From: Glandiceps talaboti | Lineage: Eukaryota; Hemichordata; Enteropneusta; Spengelidae | Length of the DNA: 64,000 nt | NCBI RefSeq assembly: GCF_964340395.1 | Contig: NC_135564.1 | Coordinates: 21,522,942 to 21,586,941, forward strand | Direction: 5' to 3' | In this document: in pieces, positions 1 through 13,904 of the stretch | Numbering within the stretch: position 1 is the stretch's first letter | How the letters are laid out: every line of letters starts with the position of its first letter | Notes under the pieces: model-generated | Seen by the model: the letters and a program-made list of their open reading frames with translations, nothing else | What the model was told of the DNA's origin: nothing | The model's database searches: none | Made by a program: the position numbers and the translations under genes

Positions 1-917
1 TATAAACCAAGAAAGTGATATATTCTAAACTTGGGATTTTTGAAGTTCTTGAAAGAGGATGTACAGTGGCTCCTGCAAGATATTTGCGATACAAATTTTG
101 TAGTGAAAGGTGAATATGTTTGCGCTTGTGTTCTTCTGTATCAAATATTTTGTAACAATATTTTGTGGGTGTATATTAACAACAAATCACACCGAAAATG
201 TACTACTTTGCATAACAACATCATATGTACGCATACTTATGGAGTCACTTCACTTGTCAGCCAATATGATTAATTAAATGGGGTTCATGCTCTTGTACAT
301 CTTCAGGAATGAAAAATGAGTTCTTGTTTTCTTTACAACTTTTGTCTTTAGGGATGCATAGAGAACCTATGGATTGAACAAATAATGAAGATGGAGTGCA
401 AAAGAAAAGCTTGATCAGAAATTGTATAATTTTTTTTTTTAATTGATGAACTTATAAATTACGTACTGGCCCATTATCCTTACATCTTCCTGACAACATA
501 ACAGTGCGTTCTGCAATCTCAGGCTTTTTGCTGGCAAATTAATGGATTCATATGGGTTATCCAGTTACAGATACAGCACATTATACAATGCACAAGCCAA
601 ATTGAACAAAAAATATGGAATTTATACCCTGGCCGTTCGATAGCTATGTCACGACAATGTGTGTCTTATTTTGTTAGTCAAACAGCTAATGTCTTCCTAC
701 ACTGTCAGTTGAATGATAAATCTATGTTCTTGTTTTACAGTAATATAAGACTAGTATACACATAATACTATATGGAACAAATGACAAATAAAACTTATGA
801 TGAAAGTATTTTTGTATCATGGTACTTCTTATCCTTGAGATAAAAAGACAATACATCTTTATACACTTCAGACATGCACACAGCAGTAGCAGAACTGAAT
901 TTCAGACATGCACGCAG
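1..917. other. AT-rich sequence without recognised gene
   Basis: No recognisable protein family, RNA gene or repeat array. The longest open frame on the plus strand is about 80 codons and resembles no family I know. A short T-run lies near 430. Probably intergenic or intronic. Confidence 0.5.
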
Positions 918-986
918 TACATACATTCATACATACCTACATACATACATACATACATACATACATACATACATACATACATACAT
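918..986. repeat. (ATAC)n tetranucleotide microsatellite
   Basis: Imperfect at its left edge (CATTCATACATACCTA), then a pure run. It opens a short plus-strand frame that is only a reading of the repeat. Confidence 0.95.
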
Positions 987-1561
987 AGCTTACAACTTAT
1001 ATGGTTACGACTAGTATTGCCGTTTCAAACATACATTCCATGATACATGTCAACTATGAGCTGAATACTTCGACTCCCGTAGTCGTATTTGTATTTCAGG
1101 TTTACTAACTACTAAACGCAGATTTTGTTTTGACGATATGTTTTTACTTGGCATTAATTACTTATGTGTGGTACATTTCTAAGGTCGATTTTCAATTAAA
1201 TTTGGGGCGTGCTTCAAACTTACACACACAAAAGAATTAATGTGTTAGCAGTTTTTGGCGGGTACACATTAATGGCACCGATACGCATTTAATGTGTTCC
1301 AATGCGTCATGTAATGTATACAAAAGGAGCCGTCCTTTCATTTTAAAACATGTTTGAGTGTGCATAGATTGATTACCTGCCATCGTGTAGTAATGAATCT
1401 TCCCATATACCTGTTTACTGCGGAAAAGTATTGGAAGGTACTTGCGACATGTACTTAGCACCTCAGAATGGAAAATTGACGGGGTTTAGCTGGACAGGAA
1501 TAGGTTTTTAGCACAACTGAACTGATACGGTTCAGTAGTGCTCTAGGCATGGTGCGGGGTC

Positions 1562-1564
<3 letters not shown>
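987..1564. other. Unique AT-rich spacer
   Basis: No gene, RNA or array recognised. It lies between two microsatellites. Two minus-strand frames of 64-74 codons have no recognisable content. Confidence 0.5.

Positions 1565-1595
<31 letters not shown>
1565..1595. repeat. (TG)n dinucleotide microsatellite
   Basis: Uninterrupted GT run. It sits directly before the degenerate repeat that starts about 1600. Animal dispersed repeats of this type are often preceded by such a tract. Confidence 0.95.
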
Positions 1596-1598
<3 letters not shown>

Positions 1599-2110
1599 CT
1601 TAAACTGACAAACTGTCGGACCGATTGCCTTGATATTTGGTGGGGACATTACTTTAATTTTGGTGTTTGGTTGGGAAATTGTTCAAAACAAAATGATCGC
1701 ATCACAGGTATGTCATCTGGGCCAAAAACTGTCAGATTTGGTCAAAAAACTTAAACTCAAAAACTGCTTGGCAGATTGGTCTGAAATTTGGTGGGAATGT
1801 TCTTAGGGGTAGGTAAATTAAGATTTGTTCAGTAATGTGCAAATTAAGGATAAACATGTGTCTTTTGGTCAAAAACCTAAAATTTCAAAACTACTGAGCA
1901 GAATGGGCTGAAATGTAATGGGGTGCATCTGGGGGGTGTATAGATGAAGAAATGTTAAGCATATAAGGATCTCATCTGTGATATGCAAATTAGGTGTACA
2001 AATGTAAATTTTGGTCAAAAACTTATATCTCAAAAAGTACTTGGTCGATGAGACTGAAATTTGGTAAGATGTTTATAGAAGTGATATTCTGCAGATTGTG
2101 TTCAAAACAT
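1596..2110. repeat. Degenerate dispersed repeat, four diverged units
   Basis: Four related segments recur near 1604, 1762, 1890 and 2033. Each carries a variant of AAAACT..TG.CAGA.TGG.CTGAAATTTGGTGGG, and three are preceded by GGTCAAAAAC. Spacing is 128-158 bp, so this is an old, strongly diverged tandem array. The motif resembles non-autonomous interspersed repeats common in marine invertebrate genomes (family recall, not searched). No coding potential. Confidence 0.7.
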
Positions 2111-2117
2111 TTTGACC

Positions 2118-2745
2118 CAATTGGCCCTAGCAATCATGTCCATGACCTTAACAACAACCAAATGCCAGTATATTTTTCTAAACAAATAGCAACATCATCT
2201 GGTAGGTAAGTGAATAAACATTTGCAAATGTGTACAATATTCCTAGCAACCATGACCATGCCCATAACAACAGCCAAACAATTTCACAAAGATAACAGGA
2301 TTCTTAGACAAGTGAACAAACATTCAAAAAGCGTATGCAAATGTCCCTAGCAACAAGACCACGCCTATAACAACAGCCAAATGATTGCATATATTGCATA
2401 GATAACAGGGATAAGACAACTAAATAGACATATGTAAATGTGCCGAACAACAAAACCACGCCCATAGCAACAACCAAGTGATCCCATATATTGCAAAGAT
2501 AACAACAGGGATTAATAGACAACTCAATAAACATTCCAAAAGTGTATGCAAATGTTCCTAGCAACAATACCACGCCCATAGCAACAGCAAAATGATCGCA
2601 TATGTTGCAAAGATAACAGGGATTAATAGACGAATGAATAAACATTGAATAAATGTATTCAAATAAACATAGCAACAAGACCACGCCCATAGCAATAGCC
2701 AAATGATCGCGTGTATTGCAAAGGGGCTGGGTAGGCAACTGGATA
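2118..2745. repeat. Degenerate tandem repeat, ~100-113 bp unit, ~6 copies
   Basis: Units start near 2124, 2242, 2343, 2442, 2556 and 2668. Each has CCTAGCAACAAGACCACGCC, then CATAGCAACAGCCAAATGAT, then a GATAACAGGGATTAATAGAC segment. Copies differ by substitutions and small indels. A 148-codon minus-strand frame running through them shows the same repeat translated and is not considered a gene. Confidence 0.85.
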
Positions 2746-3470
2746 ATCATTCAGCAAATGAACACCTTTACCTAGTATGGACCAGCAGGTGGATAAACAA
2801 TTTAAAAAAATGTACAGTTGTGCTACAACGCCATTGGCGCTATTGTTTACTTGGCATTGATGACTTTTGAAATGTTCTCTTCCATATGGCGTCACGAATG
2901 CAACAGATAGTCGTGTGTTCTATAAAGTAGAGTCGACACTACAAGGGTTGCTATGAATGGCAATTTAAGTGGTGGATTCGGTATGTACAGACACATCTGA
3001 CCTGTCAGTGATTTGAGATTATGATATGTATAATGGGCAATCATTACCATGGACTGTGGAAGATCTGTCTTAATCTTAATATATATGAAGACAATTATTA
3101 CTACTCAAATATTTGTTCATATCACAATATTTAAAGTGTGAAACAGAATGATGCACTGCTAGACAAATATACAAAACAATAGCGTTAAAACCATGAGGAA
3201 GTTTCCACTCTAGTGTTATTGCATCAAAACATACACAAACATATTTGGCAATGACCTTATACGTGATGATGTCAACAACAGTTACCTATAAACTATCACT
3301 GGTTAAGTGTTAAATGACAACACTACCTGCGTATAATATCGCCCCACCACAATACACAATGCCGGATAACCTTGTCTTAGATAGGCTATTGAAAATGAAT
3401 CGTTGGACAGAAAAAGATTTCAAAATCTGGACCTCTCAAAAAAATAATTGCGGATGTATTCTTAAAACTG
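2746..3470. other. Unique sequence without recognised gene
   Basis: AT-rich. Nothing recognised on either strand. Separates the ~105-bp repeat from the 41-bp satellite. Confidence 0.5.
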
Positions 3471-3474
3471 TGTA

Positions 3475-5448
3475 TATATGAATGTTATATGTACACCACA
3501 GTATGGTAATGTGAATGTATGAATGTTATATCTGCACCACAGTAGGATAAAAGGAATGTATAAATGTTATATCTACACCACAGTATGGTAATGTTAATGT
3601 ATGAATGTTATATCTGCACTACAGCATAATGCTGTTAATATATGAATGTTATATGTACACCACAGTATGATAATAGGAATGTATGAATGTTATATCTGCA
3701 CTGCAGTATGGTAATGTGAATGTAAGAATGTTATATCTGCACCACATTATGATAATAGGAATGTATGAATATTATATCTACACCACAGTATGGTAATGTG
3801 AATGTAAGAATGTTATATCTACACCACAGTATTATAATGTGAATGTATGAATCTTATATCTACACCACAGTATTATAATGTGAATGTATGAATATTATAT
3901 ATACACCACAGTATTATAATGTGAATGTATGAATGTTATATCTACACCACAGTATTATAATGTGAATGTATGAATATTATATATACACCACAGTATGATA
4001 ATAGGAATGTATGAATGTTATATCTACACCACAGTATGATAATGTGAATGTAAGAATGTTATATCTGCACCACATTATGATAATAGGAATGTATGAATAT
4101 TATATCTACACCACAGTATGGTAATGTGAATGTAAGAATGTTATATCTACACCACAGTATTATAATGTGAATGTATGAATCTTATATCTACACCACAGTA
4201 TTATAATGTGAATGTATGAATATTATATATACACCACAGTATTATAATGTGAATGTATGAATGTTATATCTGCACCACAGTATGGTAATGTGAATGTATG
4301 AATGTTATATCTACACCACAGTATTATAATGTGAATGTATGAATATTATATATACACCACAGTATGGTAATGTGAATGTATGAATATTATATATACACCA
4401 CAGTATTATAATGTGAATGTATGAATATTATATCTGCACCACAGTATGGTAATGTGAATGTATGAATATTATATCTACACCACAGTATGATAATGTGAAT
4501 GTATGAATATTATATCTACACCACAGTATTCTAATGTGAATGTAAGAATGTTATATCTGCACCACAGTATGGTAATGTGAATGTATGAATATTATATCTA
4601 CACCACAGTATTATAATGTGAATGTATGAATGTTATATCTACACCACAGTATTATAATGTGAATGTATGAATATTATATATACACCACAGTATTATAATG
4701 TGAATGTATGAATATTATATCTACACCACAGTATTATAATGTGAATGTATGAATATTATATATACACCACAGTATGGTAATGTGAATGTATGAATATTAT
4801 ATCTACACCACAGTATTATAATGTGAATGTATGAATATTATACATACACCACAGTATGATAATAGGAATGTATGAATGTTATATCTTATGTATGAGCGTT
4901 ATATCTGTACTACAATATCATATTGTGAATGTATGAGCGATATATCTGCACTACAGTATCATATTATGAATGTAGGAACGTTATATCTGTACTACAATAT
5001 CATATTGTGAATGTATGAGCGTTATATCTGCACTACAGTATCATATTATGAATGTAGGAACGTTATATCTGCACTACAATATCATATTGTGAATGTATGA
5101 GCGTTATATCTGCACTACAGTATCATATTGTGAATGTAGGAACGTTATATCTGCACTACAGTATCATATTGTGAATGTAGGAACGTTATATCAGCACTAC
5201 AGTATCATATTGTGAATGTAGGAACGTTATATCAGCACTACAGTATCATATTGTGAATGTAGGAACGTTATATCAGCACTACAGTATGATATTGTGAATG
5301 TAGGAACGTTATATCAGCACTACAGTATCATATTGTGAATGTAGGAACGTTATATCAGCACTACAGTATCATATTGTGAATGTAGGAACGTTATATCTGC
5401 ACTACAGTATCATATTGTGAATGTAGGAACGTTATATCTGCACTACAG
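3475..5448. repeat. 41-bp satellite, two subfamilies, ~48 copies
   Basis: Subfamily A (3475 to about 4880, ~34 copies) has GAATGTATGAATGTTATATC then TACACCACAGTATGGTAATGT. Subfamily B (about 4890-5448, ~14 copies) has GAATGTAGGAACGTTATATC then TGCACTACAGTATCATATTGT. The period is 41 bp in both: TACACCACAG occurs at 3861 and 3902. The A/B boundary has a partial unit near 4880. Within A, a block of 8 units is duplicated (see findings). 41 is not a multiple of 3 and stops are frequent, so it is non-coding. Confidence 0.95.
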
Positions 5449-5529
5449 CTAAACGTTATAAAAACTGCTAAAATAAAGTTGTGTGCACACTTTGTAACAT
5501 AACCTAACGTGTCCTCGTTTTATATTAGG

Positions 5530-6985
5530 GATTGAAAAGGAAGGTTTTATAATAGGAGTTGAAAAGTCTGTGTGTGTCTGTGTGTCTGTATCACCATTTT
5601 CTTTAAAAAAAACTAGCTCAATTCGAACGAAATTGTGAAGACATGTTCCATAGGGTAATGACAAGAACTGATTAGGTTTTGGTAAACATGTCATGAATAT
5701 TAATGAGCAATTTACGTAATTGATGGTTTTTGGTAATTAGGCAATATCTCAAGAATGCACTTTAACTTGGTTCATACATTTGCAATACCAAAGCGCATCT
5801 GTCCAGAGAATATTATCGATTTAGCTTTTAGTTTTAATAATTTATTGGCATATTTCTTTAATTAGATGCAGTGGCCACACGAAAGAATGTTGTTGTTTCT
5901 GGTCAGGAAACATTGCCTAAAGTGGTGTGGGGATGCGATTTTTTTTGTTAATTGTTTATGATTAGTTCTGCAGTTGTCTTCCCTGAAGTAGCAATTAATG
6001 TAGGGAGAGTTATTTTGTGATTTCCCTTGGATCTGCACTGGCTGGACAAACATGAGAAAAAAGAAGATCGAGGCAGGGTATTTAAGTGATGCAAACTCAC
6101 CAGAAAACAATTATTTTTTTTTATTGGCCTTAAAATAGGTTTACAATGGTAATTCATAATTTTTGAGATTTTCGATTAGAAGTTTAGGAAGTATTATATT
6201 GACTTCGAACCGTCTCCTTTTTGCCATGCTCTTTTCTGATTTCTCCCTATAACAAACTACCACTGTTTGTTGCAAGGCTTGTAATCGTTTGTCTAGCTCG
6301 GTATCTCAGGAAATAAATACACTCTGACATATTTATCAAGTGTAATAATCTATCATATATACCGAAATGTATGTGGTCAAAATATGGAAAATAGACCAAG
6401 CCTAGCCTACGAAGAAAATTTCGCAACTATGTATCAAAAAGAATACTCGTGACCTATACATTGACCTCTATATAAGTAGTGTACAGTGAGGGTGTGCCAC
6501 TCAACAAAATCTTGACAATTTCCCGTAGTGATTAAAGGAGTGTGAAACTTATAGGATTTGGAGCAGATAGTACGTCTGTCGGTCGAAATAGGAATGTATA
6601 CACTTTGGCCAGTGACCAAGTAGGGCAATAATACCATATCACTTCACTGTATTAAAGTTGTTAAACTGTTACGATGCTTACCATGAAGTATGTAATCTTT
6701 CCCATGCATAATTATAGCAATGTTATGTGGGTTTGAATTTCGTTTATTATTTGCCGTGGAAACGGGTGTGCATATCCCGGGTATGTAGGCGATCACGAAA
6801 GCCGGGTGAAGTCTAGGATGGCAAGCTTTTCTGTGGTGAGAATGGGAGGCGGGCATTTGAACATTGTTTGAAAACTAACTTTCATTGAGACTTGAAAAAT
6901 CCCAGATAGAGAGCTAAATTTCTTGTATAAAACATGAAATTGCAAGACTATACCCTTACAGAAGACATTCAGTTTAAATCTGGTT
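5530..6985 (+). mobile_element. Non-autonomous DNA transposon-like repeat, copy 1 (partial)
   Basis: This 1.45-kb block matches, in opposite orientation, the block at 15966-17893. Shared stretches include the GT-rich end with CATGTTCC.TAGGGTAATG (5640s versus 17750s), the segment around 6000-6160 (versus 17220-17390), 6160-6520 (versus about 16550-16870), and 6780-6985 (versus 16250-16470). This copy has the GGAAGGTT-containing left end but lacks the opposite terminal segment, so it appears truncated near 6985. No transposase could be recognised; short open frames are shared shadows. Confidence 0.75.
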
Positions 6986-8785
6986 AATCTTGATAACAAC
7001 TACTTGCTAACAAGACGAACTTCTTACTTTTCTTTTTGCAGGATGCAGCACAAAATTAATGCAAAATGATAAGGATACCAGATAAGTGTTCGGTTGGATG
7101 TCAGCCCTGGGGCGAACGAATTTCTAAGACTTTAACTTCGACATTGATGACCTTAATCCAATTACCAAAATAGATATATGACAGGCAACAGAGAATTTCT
7201 TCTGAATGTGCTTGGCGTCAGAACCAGCGTATGGCAGGGATATAATTGTATATGTACCATCATTTTGAAATGTCTATAGGCATGGTTATTTAAATAATAA
7301 AATAAGCAAGTATAATTCTGTCTGTCTCCTGACTGATTATAAACAAGATGAATTTATTTTTCCAAACCCTGGATACAATCCCGTCCGCTTTTTGCTGCAA
7401 CATATAACACACAACATGCAGTGATACATTATTTACGCAATGGTGAGCAAATTAAATTGTTGTACGCCAAATTCAAAGGTTCGTGCTTGATGTCACTGGT
7501 GTTATCATTTACGTCTTTATGCTTCACCGTGCAATGGAATAACCACACGACCATCATCAATAAATGAATCTGACCTTCATCGTATAAAGGATGGCCTTTC
7601 CTTTTAATTTACAGCACGTTTCGAACTCAAATACAAATAATAAATTAACGCTGGATAGTCAAAACATGCAATACAATCTACCGTTTTGCAGTTTAATTTT
7701 TTATCTCCAATTTGAACTAGGTTCTCAGAGGGTTTTAGGAAATCCTGTCCAAGTCTTGTTTCAAAAATATTTCCAGTCCCTTCTCCATCTTTATCTGTCG
7801 ACCAATTTGAATTGTTTCTATACTGTATGACTAAGTCACGTATTTCATGATCCATTATTGCACTTACCATTAGCTGCAGTGAGCGTCTGTAATAAATAAA
7901 ATGTTGTAATATTGATAGATAGACCATACACTTTACAGAGAAAATGAAATGAAAAGGCCCTAATGGTTTGGATCCTGACGTCGTGGTAATACCGCAAGTA
8001 ATACGTAATAGCTACAAATTCACTCGCTAGTTCGTTCAGTTTGCAAAATTGTATGAACTTTTGGGATTTAATACACCCAGACGTTCTGAGTAGCACAGGA
8101 ACACAATTGTGTGAATGGGGAAAGCGTACGTCAAAGGCTTTTTACAAAGACATCGGATTCATCGACTTTGAGACATGTAGATTTACAGTGGCTATACAAA
8201 TTCCATCTACTTTAGGTTTGATTTTCATAAAAGCATTTGAATAAGTTTTCACTTCCATAAAATGCTGTCTTTCATATTGAAAATCTATATTGAACTTTTG
8301 AAATTCCGCTCTTTTATGTTTTCGTCTTACAATGAACGACTCCTCGAGTAGACATACGTGTTTACTCTATGACAAATATAGCGAAGGGTCAAAGGCTAAA
8401 TCGACGGAAGGAAGTGTCTGAGCAATTGAATAACAAACCTTTCCCACTCTTAGAAAATGAACATGTCATATAGGTTTTCTAAGTCATTGGATAAACTGAT
8501 ATTCATTTTATTTATTCTTGTATCCATTATTCACTGTCATTTGCAATGACGTCATCATTCATGCGTTTCCTAATTGTTGCAATTGCATGTCTACGCAATT
8601 TATCATGTGATGGAAAAACGCACATAATTGATTTACTTTTCTATTTATTTCACAATGGAATGTTTTGTGGTATACTGTGTGATCATTTTCATGACGGGCA
8701 AATCAATAAAACGGCGAAGAATCACCAAGATGTGTGAATATTTAAAAAGAAGTTGGTTACGTTTGTTATATCCGGCAGACCATGT
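6986..8785. other. Unique sequence without recognised gene
   Basis: Both strands contain frames up to 107 codons (for example 7604-7927 minus), but none has a recognisable domain, convincing splice context or composition distinct from background. No array. Left as intergenic or intronic. Confidence 0.45.
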
Positions 8786-9003
8786 TACAGTTGTTGTTGT
8801 TGTTCTTGTTGTTGTTATTCTTGTTGTTGTTGTTGTTGTTCTTTTTGTTGTTGTTGTTGTTGTTGTTGTTGTAATTGTTGTTGTTGTTGTTGTAGTACTA
8901 GTACTAGTAGTAGTAGTAGTAGTAGTAGTAGTATAAGTTGTTGTTGTTGTTGTTGTAGTTGTAGTTATTGTTGTAGTAGTAGTTGTTGTTATTGCTGCTG
9001 CTG
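8786..9003. repeat. Compound (TTG)n/(TAG)n trinucleotide microsatellite
   Basis: Runs of GTT are interrupted by CTT and ATT, switch to (AGT)n around 8895-8932, then return to GTT and end in GCTGCTGCTG. It produces poly-V, poly-C/S and poly-T frames on different strands. These are repeat artefacts. Confidence 0.95.
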
Positions 9004-9209
9004 CACCATCAAAAATATTTCCTTTCATATGATTAATTTCAAAATGGTGACTTTTGCTATTCTTGTTATCATAACTTTATGATTAATTCGGCCATAGATA
9101 AGGCTGCTGGTGACTAGGATACAATCGTGTACAGGAAAATAAATCTAAAACATTTAAATGAATCTTAATTTCACATTCTCATCTATATAGGTTAGTAACT
9201 ACACTTTAT

Positions 9210-10525
9210 GACCCCATCAATAACCAAATGGATATCAAAAGAATACATACCCTATAGAATGTCAATAACCAAATGGATATCAAAAGAATACATACCCTAT
9301 AGAATGTCAATAACCAAACAGATATCAAAAGAATACATACCCTATAGAATGTCAATAACCAAATAGATATCAAAAGAATACATACCCTATAGAATGTCAA
9401 TAACCAAATAGATATCAAAAAGAATACATACCCTATAGAATGTCAATAACCAAACAGATATCAAAAGAATACATACCCTATAGAATGTCAATAACCAAAT
9501 GGATATCAAAAGAATACATACCCTATAGAATGTCAATAACCAAATGGATATCAAAAGAATACATACCCTATAGAACGTCAATAACCATATAGATATCAAA
9601 AGAATACATTCCCTATAGAATGTCAATAACCAAATAGATATCAAAAGAATACATACCCTATAAAATGTCAATAACCAAATAGATATCAAAAGAATACATA
9701 CCCTGTAGAATGTCAATAACCAAATAGATATCAAAAGAATACATACCCTATAGAATGTCAATAACCAAATAGATATCAAAAGAATACATACCCTATAGAA
9801 TGTCAATAACCAAATAGATATCAAAAGAATACATACCCTATAGAATGTCAATAACCAAATAGATATCAAAAGAATACATACCCTATAGAATGTCAATAAC
9901 CAAATAGATATCAAAAGAATACATACCCTATAGAATGTCAATAACCAGATATCAAAAGACCACAAACCCTATAGAATGTCAATAACCAAATAAATACCAA
10001 AAGAATGCATACCCTATAGAATGTCAATAACCAAACAGATATCAAAAGAATACATACCCTATAGAATGTCAATAACCAAATAGATATCAAAAGAATACAT
10101 ACCTTATAGAATGTCAATAACCAAATAGATATCAAAAGAATACATACCCTATAGAATGTCAATAACCAAATAGATATCAAAAGAATACATACCCTATAGA
10201 ATGTCAATAACCAAATAGATATCAAAAGAATACATACCCTACATGTATAGAATGTCAATAACCAAACAGATATCAAAAGAATACATACCCTATAGAATGT
10301 CAATAACCAAATAGATATCAAAAGAATACATACCCTATAGAATGTCAATAACCAAACAGATATCACAAGAATACATACCCTATAGAATGTCAATAACCAA
10401 ATAGATATCAAAAGAATACATACCCTATAGAATGTCAATAACCAAATAGATATCAAAAGAATACAAACCCTATAGAATGTCGATAACTAAATGGATATCA
10501 AAAGAATACATACCCTACAGAATGT
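9210..10525. repeat. 45-bp minisatellite, ~29 copies
   Basis: The unit contains GTCAATAACC, AAATAGATATCAAAAGAATA and CATACCCTATAGAAT. Successive GTCAATAACC motifs lie at 9261 and 9306. Because 45 is divisible by 3 and the minus strand lacks stops, it reads as 15-residue hydrophobic repeats (LLTFYRVCILLISIW) for up to 192 codons. Frame breaks occur at an extra A near 9419, a shortened unit near 9945 and a 6-bp insertion near 10231. There is no start context or flanking coding sequence, so I treat it as a satellite, not a gene. Confidence 0.95.
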
Positions 10526-10669
10526 AAACGACGAGTTCAAAGATGGCGTCAATATATTTGGCCTGCAGAAATACTATATAGTATAGGAAACTGGAGTTAC
10601 TTTGGTATTTCAATCGTGATGGGACATAGTTTTCTTTTAAATATAGACACATTTCAAGCTCCACCCACC

Positions 10670-10791
<122 letters not shown>

Positions 10792-11017
10792 AGGGTTACG
10801 TAGTAATGTGTACTCTTTTACAGTACAATAGAAATAGACATAGGTTTCTGTTGAAAAGATTACACATAGACATGGACATGGGGATTTTTCATAACTTCAG
10901 ATTGCTTTCTTTGCCACTGATAATCAAAATTATTACTTTCTATTTCTGCATCCCAACTTTGCGTGACATATCTATAAATGTTTATTTTTCATTTGACTTT
11001 GTCTCAGTGAGTGCAAA

Positions 11018-11323
11018 ATAGGAGGAAAACATCCGGGTAACCCAGTTTTCCCTGTAATTGATGTCTTCTTACTATGCCAATTAGGAGGACAACATCCGGG
11101 TAACCCAGTTTTCACCTTCATTGATGTCTTCTTGCTATTCCAAATACGAGGAAAACATCCGGGTACCCCAGTTTTCACTGTAATTGATGTCTTCTTGCTA
11201 TGCCAAATACGAGGAAAACATCCGGGTACCCCAGTTTTCACTGTAATTGATGTCTTCTTGCTATGCCAAATACGAGGAAAACATCCGGGTAACCCAGTCT
11301 TCACTGTAATTGATGCCAAATCA
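11018..11323. repeat. 63-bp minisatellite, ~5 copies
   Basis: CATCCGGG recurs at 11030, 11093 and 11156, giving a 63-bp period. Each unit has GAGGAAAACATCCGGGTA, CCCAGTTTTCACTGTAATTG and ATGTCTTCTTGCTATGCCAA. The period is 21 codons, so both strands stay open for 64-115 codons. Copies differ mostly by single substitutions. Confidence 0.92.
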
Positions 11324-11885
11324 TAAATATTAAGATACTTTTATTTAAATCATATCAACTTTAACAGACGTTTATTTGTATTTTAATTTCATAATTTATT
11401 TTAGTATAATAACAATTATACTCTTCTTTGCCGCAATTCAAACCCATTGAACCGGCACTATTTAATTATCCACTTGAGAAATATGGCGTATTTTTCGATT
11501 TTTTGTGACGTCTAGAAAATTCAAGACTATTTAAATTGCACACTGCAGTCTCACATGTTTCTATACTCAGCTCTATGTATGTCTGCAAGGTCAGGATGAC
11601 CAAGACACCCAGAGGCGTAAACGTTTTACATTTACGTAACCATAGTAACTCGATAATCATCATGAAAGTGTAGAGAACTGGATATTTACCTAATATATTA
11701 TATATATTACAATTTAGTACCTATACTCGATCACACGATATTCAAGGGAAACCAATTTGCATAAATTAGTACAACAAACAATTCTATTATATTTCTATAG
11801 CATGAACACTATTCGTATCACACAAACACTAACATTTTATTTGTTGCATCATTTATTTATTTCAATAAACGGTTTAATGTTAATA
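11324..11885. other. AT-rich spacer
   Basis: No gene, RNA or array recognised. It ends at the start of the tetranucleotide tract. Confidence 0.5.
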
Positions 11886-12583
<698 letters not shown>

Positions 12584-12765
12584 ATGTTATTGATATGATA
12601 CCGTGTATAATTGATAGTAGATATGAATACTTGAACTGAGAATTCACACTACACAGCTATTATAATGTAATACAGTCAATGATATATATACTAAACCAAT
12701 GATTCCATTTGTCAACTTCAAACCTTTATTTAATCCTACATTATGTACAGAGGTATAGAATATCT

Positions 12766-12990
12766 TAATCATTGATTACTTTAAGAAAGTACCACCAATT
12801 TGAGATGATCATTGATTACTTTAAGTACCAACAAATTAAGATGATCATTGGAAGTACAACCAAACTGAAAGTTGAAAAAGATGATCATGATTACTTTAAA
12901 AAAAGTACCACCAAATTGAAAATTAAAAAAGATGATCATTGATTATTTTAAGGAAGTACCACCAAATTGAGAGTTAAAAAATGATGATCA
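12766..12990. repeat. Degenerate tandem repeat with GATCATTGATTACTTTAAG motif
   Basis: About five diverged copies of GATGATCATTGATTACTTTA followed by AAGTACCACCAAATTGA, with variable spacing of 40-65 bp. Short and old. Confidence 0.75.
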
Positions 12991-13900
12991 AGGAATCTTT
13001 CAAATCTTGAGATTTCGTTGATGGCTTTTGTATGTTATTGCCAGGTTTCGAAGTAAGCAGTACAGAATATTGTTAGACTAAGAATTTATAGAATCGAAAT
13101 AGTTCAATATTGTTTGTCAAATACATTTGTAACACGGGTATATAATTGACATATTGAAATCCTTCACATCTAATCACCGATTTCAAATGTTCATTCAAGT
13201 CGTGAAATAAACTACATCCAGTTATATTACATGACAGCATTTTTATTTGTATGTATGTAAAATGTCCATGATATTTGTTTCCTGAAATAAAACATGTATC
13301 AAATATTTAAGATGGGCGTAGTCATTTCATCTGCAATTTTGCTCGGACAACAAACCATTGCGAAATTATAAGCCATTGAGCGATGTTTGATTCCGTACGC
13401 ATACGTATATTCCCTACTATATGCCTGCAGTGTGACACGTACGTTATTGTATCGATACTACCTTTTTCCAGATGCGTAAGTTAGGAAAGGTCATGATAGT
13501 CTACGGATTACACCGACAGATGAGATTTTCACACATTGCTTAACTAATTACATAGTCTATCTTCGAATGTACGTATTCTGTGCTTGTCATGTGCAACAAA
13601 ACCAACTGATAATCTCGGAAACTGACTTTGTAAAACCAGGGAAAGTCTGTAGTATATGGATAAATTGATACATGTATGAACCATACTGAAATGAACATAT
13701 AGATATTCCCCATATGTACATTTCAATCGACAATCTGCAATCTTGCTAGTCGATCTCGGTGACAATGAAAAACTGCGAAAATTACATAGCTGGCCTTTTA
13801 TCCGTGACTGTAGTGTCAGTTTAAACAAGTCACCCCCTCTCCCCACCCCTCTCCACTTGGTATTATAAGCTAAGTGGAAATCAAGGTGACTAAAAAGTAC
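12991..13900. other. Unique sequence without recognised gene
   Basis: Nothing recognised. A minus-strand frame extends from the neighbouring 29-bp array into this stretch but has no domain I recognise. Confidence 0.5.
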
Positions 13901-13904
13901 TATG

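Noticed and set aside
11018-11323. Protein with 21-residue repeats on either strand
   Set aside because: A 63-bp minisatellite of five units; both strands are equally open, which argues against coding.
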